From assembly GCA_014529385.2 (NCBI GenBank), contig CM043963.1, positions 99,091,912 through 99,155,911 on the forward strand: a stretch of 64,000 nucleotides of DNA, written 5' to 3'. Under the pieces are notes generated by a model. The model was given only the letters and a program-made list of their open reading frames with translations. It had not been told where the DNA came from and did no database searches. The position numbers and the translations under genes were made by a program. Below are positions 45,767 through 57,358 of the stretch, piece after piece; the first letter of the stretch is position 1, and each line of letters starts with the position of its first letter. The DNA comes from Adiantum capillus-veneris. Taxonomy: Eukaryota; Streptophyta; Polypodiopsida; Polypodiales; Pteridaceae.

Positions 45767-46440
45767 TTGATATACCTGAGGCATATCGAGTACATGTGTT
45801 GGATGCAGTACATGCACACTCTTGCATATTCTCTTTCAAACAACATCTTTCTTGTTTGGGAAGATGCGGGTTTCCCTCGACCAAAATTTAAACACGATTT
45901 CCCTAATTTCTTCTATGCAATTGCCGGTGAGAAGCATCTAAAGGAAGTGACCCCTCCTTCACATTATGTTGCAATAAAAAATTGGCATCAATGAAATTTT
46001 TTTGGTGAAGTAGTCCTAAGGCTTTGGCAACATCTCTACTACTCATTTGATTATCACCCCCACTCACTCCATTGAGGCATGCTATGATAGTAGCCCGTTT
46101 CAAAAACAGTTCATTATTTGAATGAGGTGTCTTCACCCCAGATAATGTATGACAAATGTTAGAGAAAATGAATCTCTCAATCATCTCTAATGTGTGTTGC
46201 AACACTAAGAGCGTTGGATGAAGGAGGAGTTGTTGTAGAATCTTCATTTGAAGACCCCCCAAGAGTCAGTTCTTTTAATTACGCCAACACTTAGAGAAAA
46301 TGACTCTCTCAATTGTCTCTAATGTGTGTTGCAACATTAAGAACGTTGGATGAAGGAGGAGTTGTTGTAGAATCTTCATTTGAAGACCCCCCAAGAGTCA
46401 GTTCTTTTAATTACGCCAACACGTAGAAACTGCCTAATAG
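45767..46440 (-). pseudogene. Unrecognised coding-like relic with internal duplication
   Basis: Minus readings include KRATIIACLNGVSGGDNQMS, SRDVAKALGL and NELFLK, and upstream a duplicated LKELTLGGSSNEDSTTTPPS. This looks protein-derived and possibly from a transposon, but I cannot place it. Several stops and frame changes are present. Confidence 0.35.
46160..46423. repeat. Tandem duplication, period 132 bp
   Basis: Two near-identical adjacent copies (AATGTGTGTTGCAACA at 46189 and 46321). 132 bp is 44 codons, so the minus-strand frame is kept across the junction. Confidence 0.9.
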
Positions 46441-46730
46441 ATTTTCTTTCCCTCTCGCTCATCAATGTCACCATCCTCATGCGTTCGTGCCATCCTCTTT
46501 TGAATGCTTCTTTGTTTCCCTCTTCTTTGCATCCCAATAGTTTTGTAGACCCGTTAGAAGATTTCTTGTGATGTGTTGTGTAATAGAGAATGGAGGATGA
46601 TATAGGGTGTTTGTAATGCCATTCTGAAGCCCAAAAGCCGCAATGCAAGCATAGTTATAAGCCCAAAAGTAGACACTAAGGCGGGACAACTCTGGACATG
46701 AATTTCTCTAAGCCCAGAATCAGAGGCTAT

Positions 46731-46755
46731 GGGGGGGGGGGGGGGGGGGGGGGGG

Positions 46756-46787
<32 letters not shown>
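46731..46787. repeat. 28-G homopolymer followed by (AG)n
   Basis: A run of 28 consecutive G at 46731-46758 is followed by an AG run, giving a 57-bp all-purine strand able in principle to form G-quadruplex or triplex DNA. Confidence 0.9.
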
Positions 46788-46792
<5 letters not shown>

Positions 46793-47099
46793 TAGCTATA
46801 GTTCTAGGGACAGAGGGACCCATTAAGAGAACATTGCAAAGTCAGTGGGGGCGCAAGCTTAGCCTCACTTCCAAACCTTTAAATTTCGCATCCCTTATTC
46901 GCCCTTACACTGGATTATGGGATAAATTCCCCCTCCAAAGGCTCTCCTTCTTGTTGTCCCCTCCCCCCCCAAAAAATTTATTACGACCAACACACTTAAA
47001 ACTCTCTAGGTTTGTAGGTCAAAATTTGAAGCATTTGATAGCATTTACAGTCAAACTTGTAAAATTCTGCAAGTTTCTTCAAGGCAAGCTCAAAACCTA

Positions 47100-48960
47100 G
47101 CTGAAATTTTGCAATTTTAATTGGTTAAAAGTACAAGAATCCCCATGTAACAAAGAGGACCTATCAACAAAGGCACTGGCATTGACCGTTCAATCAACTG
47201 ACAATAGATGTTGATATCACCATCGTTGCCGACAAAGAGTGAGCCGTTGCCGTCCAACCTCAAATGATTGTCGATTTCCAACATGGTCCTCTTATTGTCA
47301 TTTATTGGTACCCATGAGTGGACCTTTGTATACCATGTTGGATAATATGGGTGTATATATACACAATGTATATTACAAGAGCATTTTCGTCAACATTATT
47401 AGTCTTAGGCTATGGGGTTAGAATCTTTTGTGTATGAAGTCTACTTCTTGTTGTATCATAGTTCTAACTTTATGATATTTAGACATGTTAGCATGTGAGG
47501 ATTTGATTTACTTCTTGTGAATACAAACATAATATGTTTAAACAAATTTCTTTAATTTTTTGAGGCAACAATCAATCAGCACATGATTTGGCCGACCGGT
47601 GTCGGGGGATATGTGTTTGAAACGTGAGCCGGGCAGGCGTCGAGCCTTTGGCTGTAAGAGGTGTGAAAGAGAGAGAACAAGAGACACTGATAGCTCTGGC
47701 AACCACGGCAATCATCAATTAATTGAATAAGACTTTGAGTTCAACTTAATCCTTAGCCAAGGCGGGCTGTTAACAGCACCGTCACTTGGATCATCTACTA
47801 ATTAGGAGTTTAAGCTCCCGCTTTACAGAATTAAACGAGCCGTAAACGACATCGGGGCTTAACACGATAATTAATCAATCTTTAGCTGATGACGGTGATG
47901 GAAATTTTCTTCTGCCGCTTTAACTGCTTCAACTACCTCGTGGATTCTACAAGCTTCGACTCTGCTCACTGCCTTAATCATTAAGCATCAGTTATTATCA
48001 ATTGTGTTGCAACTTCCTGCTTTGTGCGCTTTGCCACGAGCCTCGACTCTCACAGTAGTGAATTCACCTTGGTGCATCTTTACTTTAGCTCTATATAATT
48101 GATACCATACTAGGTATCGAAATAATTAATAGCATACTATATATGTCCTCGTTTCTCTCGTACTAGGTGTCAGTATGAAGTTCTCAAAACCTAGAAGATT
48201 ACAGTCCAAGTATCAATAAGCTAGGGAGCAAACTGCAACCAACTTGAAACTAGCTTACCATCTGTATTCTAGGTCATGGTATAGAATTACTGCATTGTAT
48301 AAATATTGGAGCATGTAATCTGACATCTTTGTTCACAATCTAAATCAAAAATATAGCTGATATAATAATAATAATTGGTCCCATGGATACTTGAAGCCAT
48401 CACCAACACGATCTACACCTAGCCACTCACCAATCTAGTATAGAACAACGCCATACTATGTGATCATAAGAATCATATCGATCTTCAATGCATCATCAAT
48501 AAAACCAAATTTAAATTACCAATATAAAAGTATCTAAAATTCCATTTTCATTACTGACCCCAATCACAATTCGTTGGTTGACGCAGCACACCCACTGATG
48601 TCGCTTCATCAGTTTAAGCAATACCCTAGTGGAGTATCATATTGATCGAAGAGAACTTCTATAGTTGTGCATCTCTATTGCTTTTCCAAAGAATCACTAG
48701 TCGCAAACAAAAATCTTAGATTAATCTCCTCAAGCTTGCGACTTTGTAAAAACAAAAAAAAATTAAAAGTTTTACTTAGCTTTACTTGCAAATGTCTTCT
48801 TCTACCTCTAATCTTTGAGCTCTAGTCCTGTTATTAGCCATGATTTCTACTTCTTTATCTTCTTCAACAACTTCAAAGACTACTACAAAAACCCGGCCTT
48901 CTTACTACGATTGAGCTAGACCACAAGAAGTTTTGGACAAATTCTCACAATAATTCCCAC
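47100..48960. other. Unassigned stretch
   Basis: No domain or repeat recognised. 47590-48070 is somewhat more GC-rich but without a reading frame. Confidence 0.4.
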
Positions 48961-48975
48961 ATTGTGACTTACCTC

Positions 48976-49130
48976 AACATCATGAGCTTTTGCGAGGGAG
49001 GCACTGCATACCTAGCTAGGTATGACTGGGGACAGGGGACCGCCGACCCGGTGGGGGGGCCAGTGGTTCCCTGCCCCCAATCGTACCTAGCTAGGTATGC
49101 AGTGCCTCTCGAGCAGAAGCTCATGATGTT
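48976..49130. repeat. 155-bp foldback (inverted repeat) with 66-bp arms
   Basis: Left arm 48976-49041 and right arm 49065-49130 are inverted copies differing at 8 of 66 positions, separated by a 23-nt GC-rich loop. Both arms start AACATCATGAGCTT and contain an identical 25-nt block with GCATACCTAGCTAGGTA, which itself holds the palindrome TACCTAGCTAGGTA. It could be a small foldback transposon or a hairpin RNA precursor. Confidence 0.9.
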
Positions 49131-49139
49131 ATTCATTGT

Positions 49140-49504
49140 ATGAAAAACACTGGAAAAAACTCCGTTTTCCTACATGAGAAATTTTTTAAGTCTTCTTGTG
49201 GACATCAATCTTCGTTGTTATTTTCTACATTAGGACCTTGCCTTGGGTTAGTTGGATAGATTTCACCTTGTTTTCATTGACAAAAATACATAAAGGAGTT
49301 ATAAGATCCCTGATCTTTCCACAATTATAACCAGGAACATGCTTCATCCCATTCCTTTGTTATCTTTCTTCTTGCGATCTTCGAACCTATTGTTGAATAG
49401 CATGTAAAACAAGATTCAAACTATCAATAATTTAGTTAACCTTCAAATTTCTTAATGAAGACGAGCTTGTTCTCTAGTTGGATCACCTTCTCTAGCTAGA
49501 TCAG

Positions 49505-49569
<65 letters not shown>

Positions 49570-51500
49570 CGCGCATGCATGTTAAGTGGAAGAGGTTGCA
49601 TCGCCATGGCCATGTGTAACATGCTCTTGTCAAACATGTGCTTAATCTTTCCTTTCCCTCCTTGCAAACTCTTGCTTTCTTACCTTTTATTCAATTGCTC
49701 AATCACAAGCTTCTCTCCATCTACATAAGAATCAAGATATTTCAACTCTACCTCTGATTTCATTCTACCATGCAATGAAGAAAGAAACATGTCCTTTGAG
49801 GAGTTTGGAGAAGCTTGATTAACACAAAGAAAATACATAAAAGGCTTAGGACAAGAATGCTACATTGATGAACTCCTTGTCAAGCGATTCATCAACTCCT
49901 ACTTTGTATAATGAGGCAATAGAATTCCTTGATCCTTGCCACGACCAGCGACAATTTATTTTGAGACCCTAGGGATGGAGCTAAAACCAAGTCAAATCCC
50001 TAGTTACCTAGCCAACCTAGATAAGAAAGGGGCACATTGACTGTTTTTTGCAAGCCTATCTAGCCACTTTGAAAGACTACTATGCTTTCAGAATTCACTT
50101 GTAAGAATTTTGGTCAAACGCTAGAATTTCCATTCACAAGAGCCCAACCACTCCATTAGTCAAGGTAGAACCATCTAATCTTTTAAAGCTTATCACAATT
50201 GTGATGAAACTATGTATGTGCACCACTGCAAGTGTAGCATAGAAAATACGGTGCCTTTGCCATTGTTGGTATTCACTAAGCTCGACGAGCTCCTACGATC
50301 TACCCATATGCACCATAGGAACCCTAATAATAAGCACATGGTTGAATTAGGGTAAAGGTATCATCACGAGATTGCACATCCTCTTGAGCAGCTAGAGCCT
50401 TTCATGTGTGCAAACATGTATGACCATAAATCGTAGTTCTGTCATCTTTGGTTGAGAGCTCACATTGCCATCCAAAATCATAGTTTTGTCATCGTTGGTT
50501 AAGAGAGACCTGATCTTCCTATGAAAAGTTGCAAAAAGTGTTTAGAGATAAATAGCAAAAATAACAAGGGGTATTATGGGGATTGAGAAAAAATTTATGG
50601 GCATTTGAGTACTTTTGGCAAAATATGAGTGTTCTAAGAATTTTTGAAATTTGAGGGGTATTTTGGCCCTTCTATGTAATACCATTGCTAAGAATGCGGT
50701 ATCTACCTATCCCAAACATCGGTATTTGTACCACCTATTCAAGCATCTCTAGGTAAAGTGGCACTTGATTGTTGCTTATGCATGGCTATCATAGAGGTGA
50801 GAAGGCTTACTTTTCGACACATTCAGTGCGGGGCTTAACTTCATTCTTCCATGCACCGCCACCCATACATTTTAGCCTGCCATAATGTGTACAACTAAAG
50901 CATAACACTATAATTCACTTTGGTTGTCATGTCAACAAGCTATAATGGCTTTACCTATGTAGTACCTATGTATGTTTAGTTGTAGTACCTATATAATTTT
51001 TTGTAGAGTTCTCTTCATTTCCAAGCACACTACATCATAGTCACCAAATTTTTTGCCATAGCAAGAAGCTCAAATATTATCAAGTAATCATGGAGGATCA
51101 AAAGGGAGAGGCAGTGGAAGACGACCTCAAAATTCTCATTTTTGCGACAATCTTTGACAATCGAAATAGGGCAATACCTAACAAAATGGTAGCCAGTGGA
51201 AGGCCTTATCTGACATCTCAACCATCCAATTATTAAAATTATGTTATTAAATTACGCATCACCTAGATCAAACCAAGATAGAAAGCTTTTGGTACACATG
51301 CATTGCTCATTTCAAGAAGAATGGAAAGAGTGATAGTATATTGGCTTATGATCATAGGGAAAACAGTCAATCCTCACATGATCTACTTCTCAGATCACAA
51401 CACCCATTACATGGCAAAGTGATGAATAATGAAAGTCGTAGATCGGGGAAAGGGAGCAACAGGTTATCCAAATTGAAACTATTATTATTTTTGTGTTGTA
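49140..51500. other. Mostly unassigned stretch
   Basis: Apart from the TG microsatellite at 49508-49564 no feature was recognised. Confidence 0.4.
49508..49564. repeat. (TG)n microsatellite
   Basis: About 28 TG units, followed by GCGTGCGCGCATGCATG, an alternating purine-pyrimidine tract. Confidence 0.95.
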
Positions 51501-51503
51501 GGA

Positions 51504-51801
51504 GGCAAAAGGTTGAGGCATCATTTATTTGAGAGGTAGACCAATACATGCCACATTTCCTTCACTACATCAACATATTGCACATTGTGAACTTGGCCTT
51601 CAAGGTTCAAGCCTTGGCTAAAGAACTTGTGTAATATTAAAATGAGAAAAATTAGGGCATTGAAGGACGCTAGTGCTCAACTTTTGTTGCGGGCCTTGTC
51701 CTTTAGGCAATGACTCCATTGTGCCATGCCCCTTATCTTCAAATGTCTCCACAACATTGTGATCCTTATCCTTGGCTATCCATGGAACACTTGCTCAATG
51801 T
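51504..51801 (+). repeat. Dispersed repeat C, block B, copy 1
   Basis: Shares GCAAAAGGTTGA, GGCATCATTTATTTG, GGCCACATT-like, CTCAAGGTTCAAGCCTTGGCT and TCCTTATCCTTGGCTATCCA with 57020-57320 in the same order. Here block B precedes block A. Confidence 0.8.
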
Positions 51802-52058
51802 GATGGGTATCTCTGGTTGTCACTTGGCCACAGGCGAGCATCTCAATCCCATGGCTCGTACTTATGCTTTATCATCTGCAACTTGTATTTACAATTTCCA
51901 CTATCAAGCAATGCCCTTGCAATCACCCAAGATTGCAGTGTAGTTGCACGTTGGCTAGAGCGCCACCTAACCCTCATTAATAATCATATTCTCTTTTGGA
52001 GCTAGCATATCACCATGTCAACCACTTTGCACTTGTGTGGCAACTCTCCTTTATATGT

Positions 52059-52060
<2 letters not shown>

Positions 52061-52119
<59 letters not shown>
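52061..52119. repeat. (GA)n microsatellite
   Basis: About 29 GA units. Confidence 0.95.
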
Positions 52120-52120
<1 letters not shown>

Positions 52121-52200
52121 ACTAAATGACCTACTAATGTGCAATCCATTCACCCCAACCTCCTACAACTTCTACCACTAATCGTGACACCATGAAAATG

Positions 52201-52329
52201 TAGTAAATCATAGTCTTGAAGCACTACATTGAGAATCCATGATTATACATGCATAGCTAGTTGAAATTCTTATCTCCATGCTTTCATTGTTGTTTAGATT
52301 GTGTAGCTCAAGTTGCGGTTGAGCGGGTG
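52201..52329 (+). repeat. Dispersed repeat C, block A, copy 1
   Basis: Shares ATAGTCTTGAAGCACTACAT, AGTTGAAATT, ATGCTTTCATTGTT and AGTTGCGGTTGAGCGG with 56821-56950 at high similarity. It lies downstream of block B here and upstream of block B in the other copy. Confidence 0.8.
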
Positions 52330-52433
52330 TGGGTGCGGGTGTGTGTGGGTCACATGATATGTTCAACTTGCGGTTGAGTGGGTGTGGGTGTGGGTGTGTG
52401 TGGATGTGGATGTGGGTGTGTGTGCGTGTGCGT

Positions 52434-52488
<55 letters not shown>
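52330..52488. repeat. GT-rich minisatellite ending in (GT)n(GA)n
   Basis: GGGTGTGGGTGCGGGTGTGT-type repeats, with a duplicated TTCAACTTGCGGTTGAG block, pass into GT and then GA runs. Confidence 0.9.
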
Positions 52489-52559
52489 CACATGATACGT
52501 TCAACTTGCATTCAGTGGCACGACAAACCAACATCACGCTAATAGTGTGTTTGCATGCA

Positions 52560-53760
52560 TGTGAAGCCGATCGATGGTGAACGTTGATGATTGCTTGGAG
52601 TTTATGTAGTGATGACGACTTTGGTGTACAACATAAGAAAGAGTTGATAACATGAAATTATATCTTCTCCAAAAAGGCCAAAAATGCTCTTATTTCCGTT
52701 CACCCTAGCCTACCACAACTTCAATTCTTGCCACTTACGGTGACACAATACAAATGTAACACCAATTTAGGAATTTTGGGACTTATTCAAGTCCCATTAT
52801 CAAAAAGGGGACTTGAGCTTTGAACTTTTATTGGTCACTTTGAATCATAAACCATACAATCATACCCTTTGGATAAGACCAAATTGTTATTATTAGAAAA
52901 CCAATTTAAGTTTCATTTTTGAAAGGGTCCCTGCAAGGTTACTCTTATTTGACACTTTAAACTATCTAAACACACAAAAAGCCACCATGAGTCATAAAGA
53001 AAACATCAAGATATATTGTACCTTTCCAAGTACATATTTTAAAGAGTTCATGACAAAAATCCAATGGATTATTTTCATGCTATGACTCTAGGAGATCTTA
53101 TCAAGTGCTGATTTTTTCTACTACAAAAAATTGAACTATCGTGTTTTCTATTCAAATGTCATTGCTAGTTATTTGAACCATTGTTAGGAACTCACAAAAA
53201 TAATTAAATAAGCATTTTATTCATTTACTAAATGCGAGATACAAGACATCCTTGCTGATATTTGGAGTTACTCTTTGCAAACTTTATCCCTTCTTTTATC
53301 ACAATAAGTACATATCTTTCAACACATTAGTATGGTAAGCATAACAAGCTCTATTTTACATCAAATTGAGGGTGAAAGAGAAAGTACATAAATGATCACA
53401 AGGACACTGATGAATTTAACTAAATATTTTTTACATTGAGAAAGCAGTTTCTCCATTTGGATATGATTTGTGCCATCTTGCTAGCTTGTGATGATACTCT
53501 CTATTGACCAAATAGACACTTGGATAGCATGTGGTAACAAGGACTCTAGATACCTAGGTGATGTCTCTATAAATCTATCATCCCCTAGAGATTGGCTGGA
53601 CACCACGACCCTCTATTATGTTGAAAAGAAAATATTAGCTTACATGTGAAATGCTTACAATGAAACTCTTTCGACCTACATCCAAGGCATTCTAGTAGGA
53701 CTTAAGCTTTATTTTGGGCCTAGCCAAGTAAGAATAATGGAAACAACTCACCAAATGGTC
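52560..53760. other. Unassigned AT-rich stretch
   Basis: No reading frame or repeat of note. Confidence 0.4.
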
Positions 53761-53769
53761 AATTAAAAA

Positions 53770-54365
53770 TTGATCTTGAACCTCACGTGACAAAAATAAA
53801 CAACTAAGGGTTCGATTTCAAGAAGCACCCATGATTAAAAGATAGAGACTCAAGATTAAGCTTGAGTCTCACAAGAACTTCTTTGCTTTAGACATAAAAA
53901 AAAAATCAAAATGTCTAGAGGCTCAAACTTAAGTTCGAGCCTCATTGCACATCATAGCATGGGTATTTTGGCTTTAAGACCAAAAAACAAATCCATAAAG
54001 TGCAAAAAAAAAAGCTCGAACTTAATTAAGTTTGAGCCTCATTGCACATCATAGCATGGGTTTTTTTTGGCTTTAAGACCAAAAAACAAATCCATAAAGT
54101 ACAAAAGCTCGAACTTAAGTTTGAGCCTCATTGCACAACATCACGGCTTGGGTCTTTTGGCTTTGAAATCAAAAAACAAATTCATAATGTGCAAAAGCTC
54201 AAACTTAATTTTGAGCCTCATAGCAAATCATGGCCTCGATTTTAAGTTTGATCCTCATTACATAACATCATGGTGTGGGTCTTTTGGCTTTGAGACCAAA
54301 ACACAAATCCATAATGTGCAAAGGCTCAAACTTAAGTTCGAGCCTCATAGCATATCAGGGTGTCG
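53770..54365 (+). repeat. Minisatellite, period about 90 bp
   Basis: Four to five copies of a unit with GCTCGAACTTAAGTTTGAGC, CTCATTGCACATCATAGCAT, GGCTTTAAGACCAAAAAACA and AATCCATAAAGTGCAAAA (starts near 53921, 54013, 54105, 54195 and 54321). More degenerate copies lie from 53770. One copy carries an insertion. The 90-bp period keeps a reading frame (LGSFGFEIKKQIHNVQKLKL), but upstream and downstream sequence is non-coding. Confidence 0.9.
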
Positions 54366-54495
54366 GTCCCATTGGATTCGTAGTGTGATCTTAACATTGC
54401 AACGTTCTTGCTTGTTAATGACCTTGAAAATATAGCAAGTAGCATTTCAAAACCAAAACAATAGAATTTATATAGAGCATTACATAAAGGTTAGA

Positions 54496-54753
54496 TTGCT
54501 TCAACATCTAAAATGGAATAGCCAAGAATTGTCCAATGCCACTCATAGTCCGCTGGCACTATCTCCCTTCTACCCCCGTCAACCTAGTTATGGCCAAGCC
54601 ATGTGGCCTTGTAGCGTCCATGCCGAGCAATTAACTCCTTTCTATGAGGATGCGCATACCAGCTTGCAGGTGATGCACCTCGATGAAGTTGAGACAGGTG
54701 CTGGCTTCAAGGACGAGCAAGAGAGGGAATGTCTTTCCAGCGCGAGGGTTTGA
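54496..54753 (+). CDS. Unrecognised short open frame
   Basis: An uninterrupted 85-codon frame with QPSYGQAMWPCSVHAEQ and a hydrophilic acidic C-terminus (VETGAGFKDEQERECLSS). It overlaps the first half of the duplication at 54681. No family recognised and no evidence of expression, so it may be chance. Confidence 0.2.
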   Translation: MLQHLKWNSQELSNATHSPLALSPFYPRQPSYGQAMWPCSVHAEQLTPFYEDAHTSLQVMHLDEVETGAGFKDEQERECLSSARV

Positions 54754-54930
54754 AGCTCTCTCTAGCGATGACCTCAAGGACTTGGTGTCCAACTACGAGG
54801 GTTTTATGCTCTCGATCTTCAGGATGACCTTAATGAGCTTGGTGAAATGAAGTTGAGACAGATGCTAGCTTCAACAATGAATGAGAGAGGGAGCCCTTCT
54901 CTAGCGTGAGGATTTCAAGCTCTCAGCTGG
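54681..54930. repeat. Imperfect duplication, period about 166 bp
   Basis: GATGAAGTTGAGACAGGTGC, TGGCTTCAA and GCGAGGGTTTGAAGCTCTC recur at 54846-54920 with several changes. Confidence 0.75.
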
Positions 54931-54968
54931 TGTCCAAGGCAGTTAAGCTGGAAACTTGCTGCTATGCA

Positions 54969-55420
54969 TCTGATCACCTTCGTGCTCATCTTCTCTAGAG
55001 TCAATGCAGAGGTCCGCCCACCAAAGAGGATTCCGTATGATGAGCTGCAAGTCTCCTCTCCTTCCACACCCGATACTACACACATGAAACCATTGCTGCC
55101 CACCTTCGCGCTCATCTTCTCTAGAGTCAATGCAGAGGGCCGCCCACCAAAGAGGATTCCGTATGATGGGTTGCAAGGCTCCTCTCCTTCCACACCCGGT
55201 ACTGCACATATGACACCATTGGCAATGTGGAATCCAAAGTGATGGAAAAATGCAAGCAGACCAGAAGAACCTCAGCACTCATCATCTCTACAGTCAACAC
55301 AGAGGGCCACCTGCCAAATAGTATCCAGTATGATGAGCTGCAAGGATGCTCTGCTTCCACAGCAGCATTGCGCACATGACACCATTGATAGCTTGGACTT
55401 CAAAGTGATAGAAACATGCA
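54969..55420 (+). repeat. Tandem repeat, period 126 bp, coding-like
   Basis: Two close copies (54969-55094 and 55095-55220) and a divergent third (about 55268-55400). On the plus strand the unit is 42 codons with IFSRVNAEGRPPKRIPYDEL and a Ser/Pro/Thr-rich remainder, open for the first two copies. The third copy is shifted. The family is unknown. Confidence 0.85.
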
Positions 55421-55559
55421 AGCAAACCAACCGCAGAACTTCCAAGTCTAGAGAAGAAAAGCTTAACGACGACTTGACAGCTCCCATTAGTGTAATTTGA
55501 ACTTGACGACCAATTAACGACTGTCGTCAGTTTTGAAATTTGAATTGTTGTTCTCATTT

Positions 55560-56470
55560 TACCTGAATTTCACATGACGGTCCAAATTGTTTTCTTTGGA
55601 TCGAACTCAAGTTTGTTTTGTTCTCATTTGCTTTGTGTCGCAACTCACAAATTGAAAGCTTTACGGTGAAACTCCCTTTCTTTGTGTGGTCGTAGCTCAA
55701 CCAATTTTTTTCTTGCAGCCTTGTTTTTGTGAAAAATGAATTAAGATTATTGGATTCAATCCATGTTTTTTGTGGGTGTAATCTTTTGGTGAGGTGCTAC
55801 ATTCTTGAAGCCTAGTTACTCTAGAATCTTTGTAGTCCAGGGTTGATTAATTTTTTGTAGTCACAAGTCCTTGTTGGAACTAGTTACTCAAGATATTTTT
55901 CCAAACAAGGTCCTTGATTGATACTCAAAGTTCAAGTAAGTTGGCTCCAACTCTAGCTTGCACCTCAAGGATTGGGGTCCTCTCCTTGGTGCGCACACGC
56001 CTCAAATTGTATTGTATTTATTGTTAGTCTTGAGTTGCATCTTGGTGTCTGCCCTAGTTCTCGCCTAAATTTTGGACTCCTTTTCATATTTGACGGATCT
56101 ATTGATCACTTTCATGTTTTGTAGTTTAGATATTCCAAGTTTAAACTATTACTTTCAACTTTTGAAAGCACTGCCTATGATCTGTTTCTTGATCAATGAG
56201 ATTCTTTCACATCGTGTCTAGGGCTCAATCAGGTTTTTCTATGCATTGCCTTGGCTCTTATTCACATGTAAGTTTGAACATGCAAACTTCAAGCTCTTAA
56301 TTCTCCTTTGTACATGCAAACTTCAAGCTACTCATCTAGACCTCATCTACAAATGTGGGGACTAAACCATTATTCATTTTTGTGTTACGCTCAAATTAGG
56401 ATCTAGAGCATTATTCAAAGGCTTCATTTGATGTCTACAAAATGGTACCATTGAAGTTTGTCTTCATCCC
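55560..56470. other. Unassigned stretch
   Basis: No domain; a short duplicated ACATGCAAACTTCAAGCT occurs near 56279 and 56314. Confidence 0.45.
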
Positions 56471-56511
56471 AAAATGGATATAGAAAACCTACTTTATAGT
56501 TTAAGGATTCT

Positions 56512-56606
56512 CTCTGTGTGTGCGCTTGTGCTTGTGCGTGTGCGTGTGCGTGTGCATGTGCATGTGTGTGTGTGTGTGTGTGCATGCACACCAACTTTCT
56601 ACTTTA

Positions 56607-56668
<62 letters not shown>
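56512..56668. repeat. Two (GT)n microsatellite tracts
   Basis: GT-rich tracts at 56512-56584 and 56610-56667 flank a repeated CTACTTTA-AGGATT spacer. The same spacer (CTACTTTATAGTTTAAGGATT) precedes the first tract, indicating a local duplication. Confidence 0.9.
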
Positions 56669-56820
56669 ATGCAACATGCACACCTGTGCAAAAACACACT
56701 CAACTTTAAAGTTTCCCAAGACAACATGTTCTCATAAGTGGAGCTTTTGAAGTGGTTCTAAGACATCAAAATTGTCCCAAACTCCTGCATTTTTCCCAAT
56801 ATTCCTAAATTTGTCTTATG

Positions 56821-56950
56821 TACTAAATTGTAGTCTTGAAGCAACTACATTGAGACTCCTTGCACGATTCTACATGCACAACTAATTGAAATTGTCATCT
56901 ACATGCTATCAGTGTTATTTAGATTGCATAACTCAAGTTGAGGTTGAGCG
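56821..56950 (+). repeat. Dispersed repeat C, block A, copy 2
   Basis: Matches 52201-52329. It is followed by a GA run (56957-56996) and then block B. Confidence 0.8.
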
Positions 56951-56956
<6 letters not shown>

Positions 56957-56999
<43 letters not shown>

Positions 57000-57051
57000 A
57001 AATTTTTAAGTCATAGAAAGCAAAAGGTTGAAGAGGCATCATTTATTTGTG

Positions 57052-57115
<64 letters not shown>
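56957..57115. repeat. (GA)n and (GT)n(GA)n microsatellites
   Basis: A GA run at 56957-56996, then a GT run at 57048-57080 passing into GA to 57115. Confidence 0.95.
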
Positions 57116-57320
57116 ACAACTCAAAATTTTTTTGTTTACAATACATGTCCAATACCCTTGCTAGCTAACTAAGGCCACATTGCCTTCACTACATTCACAT
57201 ATGCATGTTGTGTACACTTGGCCCTCAAGGTTCAAGCCTTGGCTGAGAGCTAGCATAATTTTTCAGTTATTATAATTTAATGGGCCTTATCCTTGGCTAT
57301 CCATGGAACACTTGCTCAAT
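57020..57320 (+). repeat. Dispersed repeat C, block B, copy 2
   Basis: Matches 51504-51801 but is split by a GT/GA microsatellite insertion or expansion at 57048-57115. It ends next to the truncated PLE 2. Confidence 0.8.
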
Positions 57321-57358
57321 ATATAAGGTCCGAAAGTATAAGGTCAAGGAAAAGGGAG

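Noticed and set aside
54915-55557. Several minus-strand open frames over the 126-bp repeat
   Set aside because: Periodic shadows of the same tandem repeat; the plus-strand reading keeps more conservative changes.
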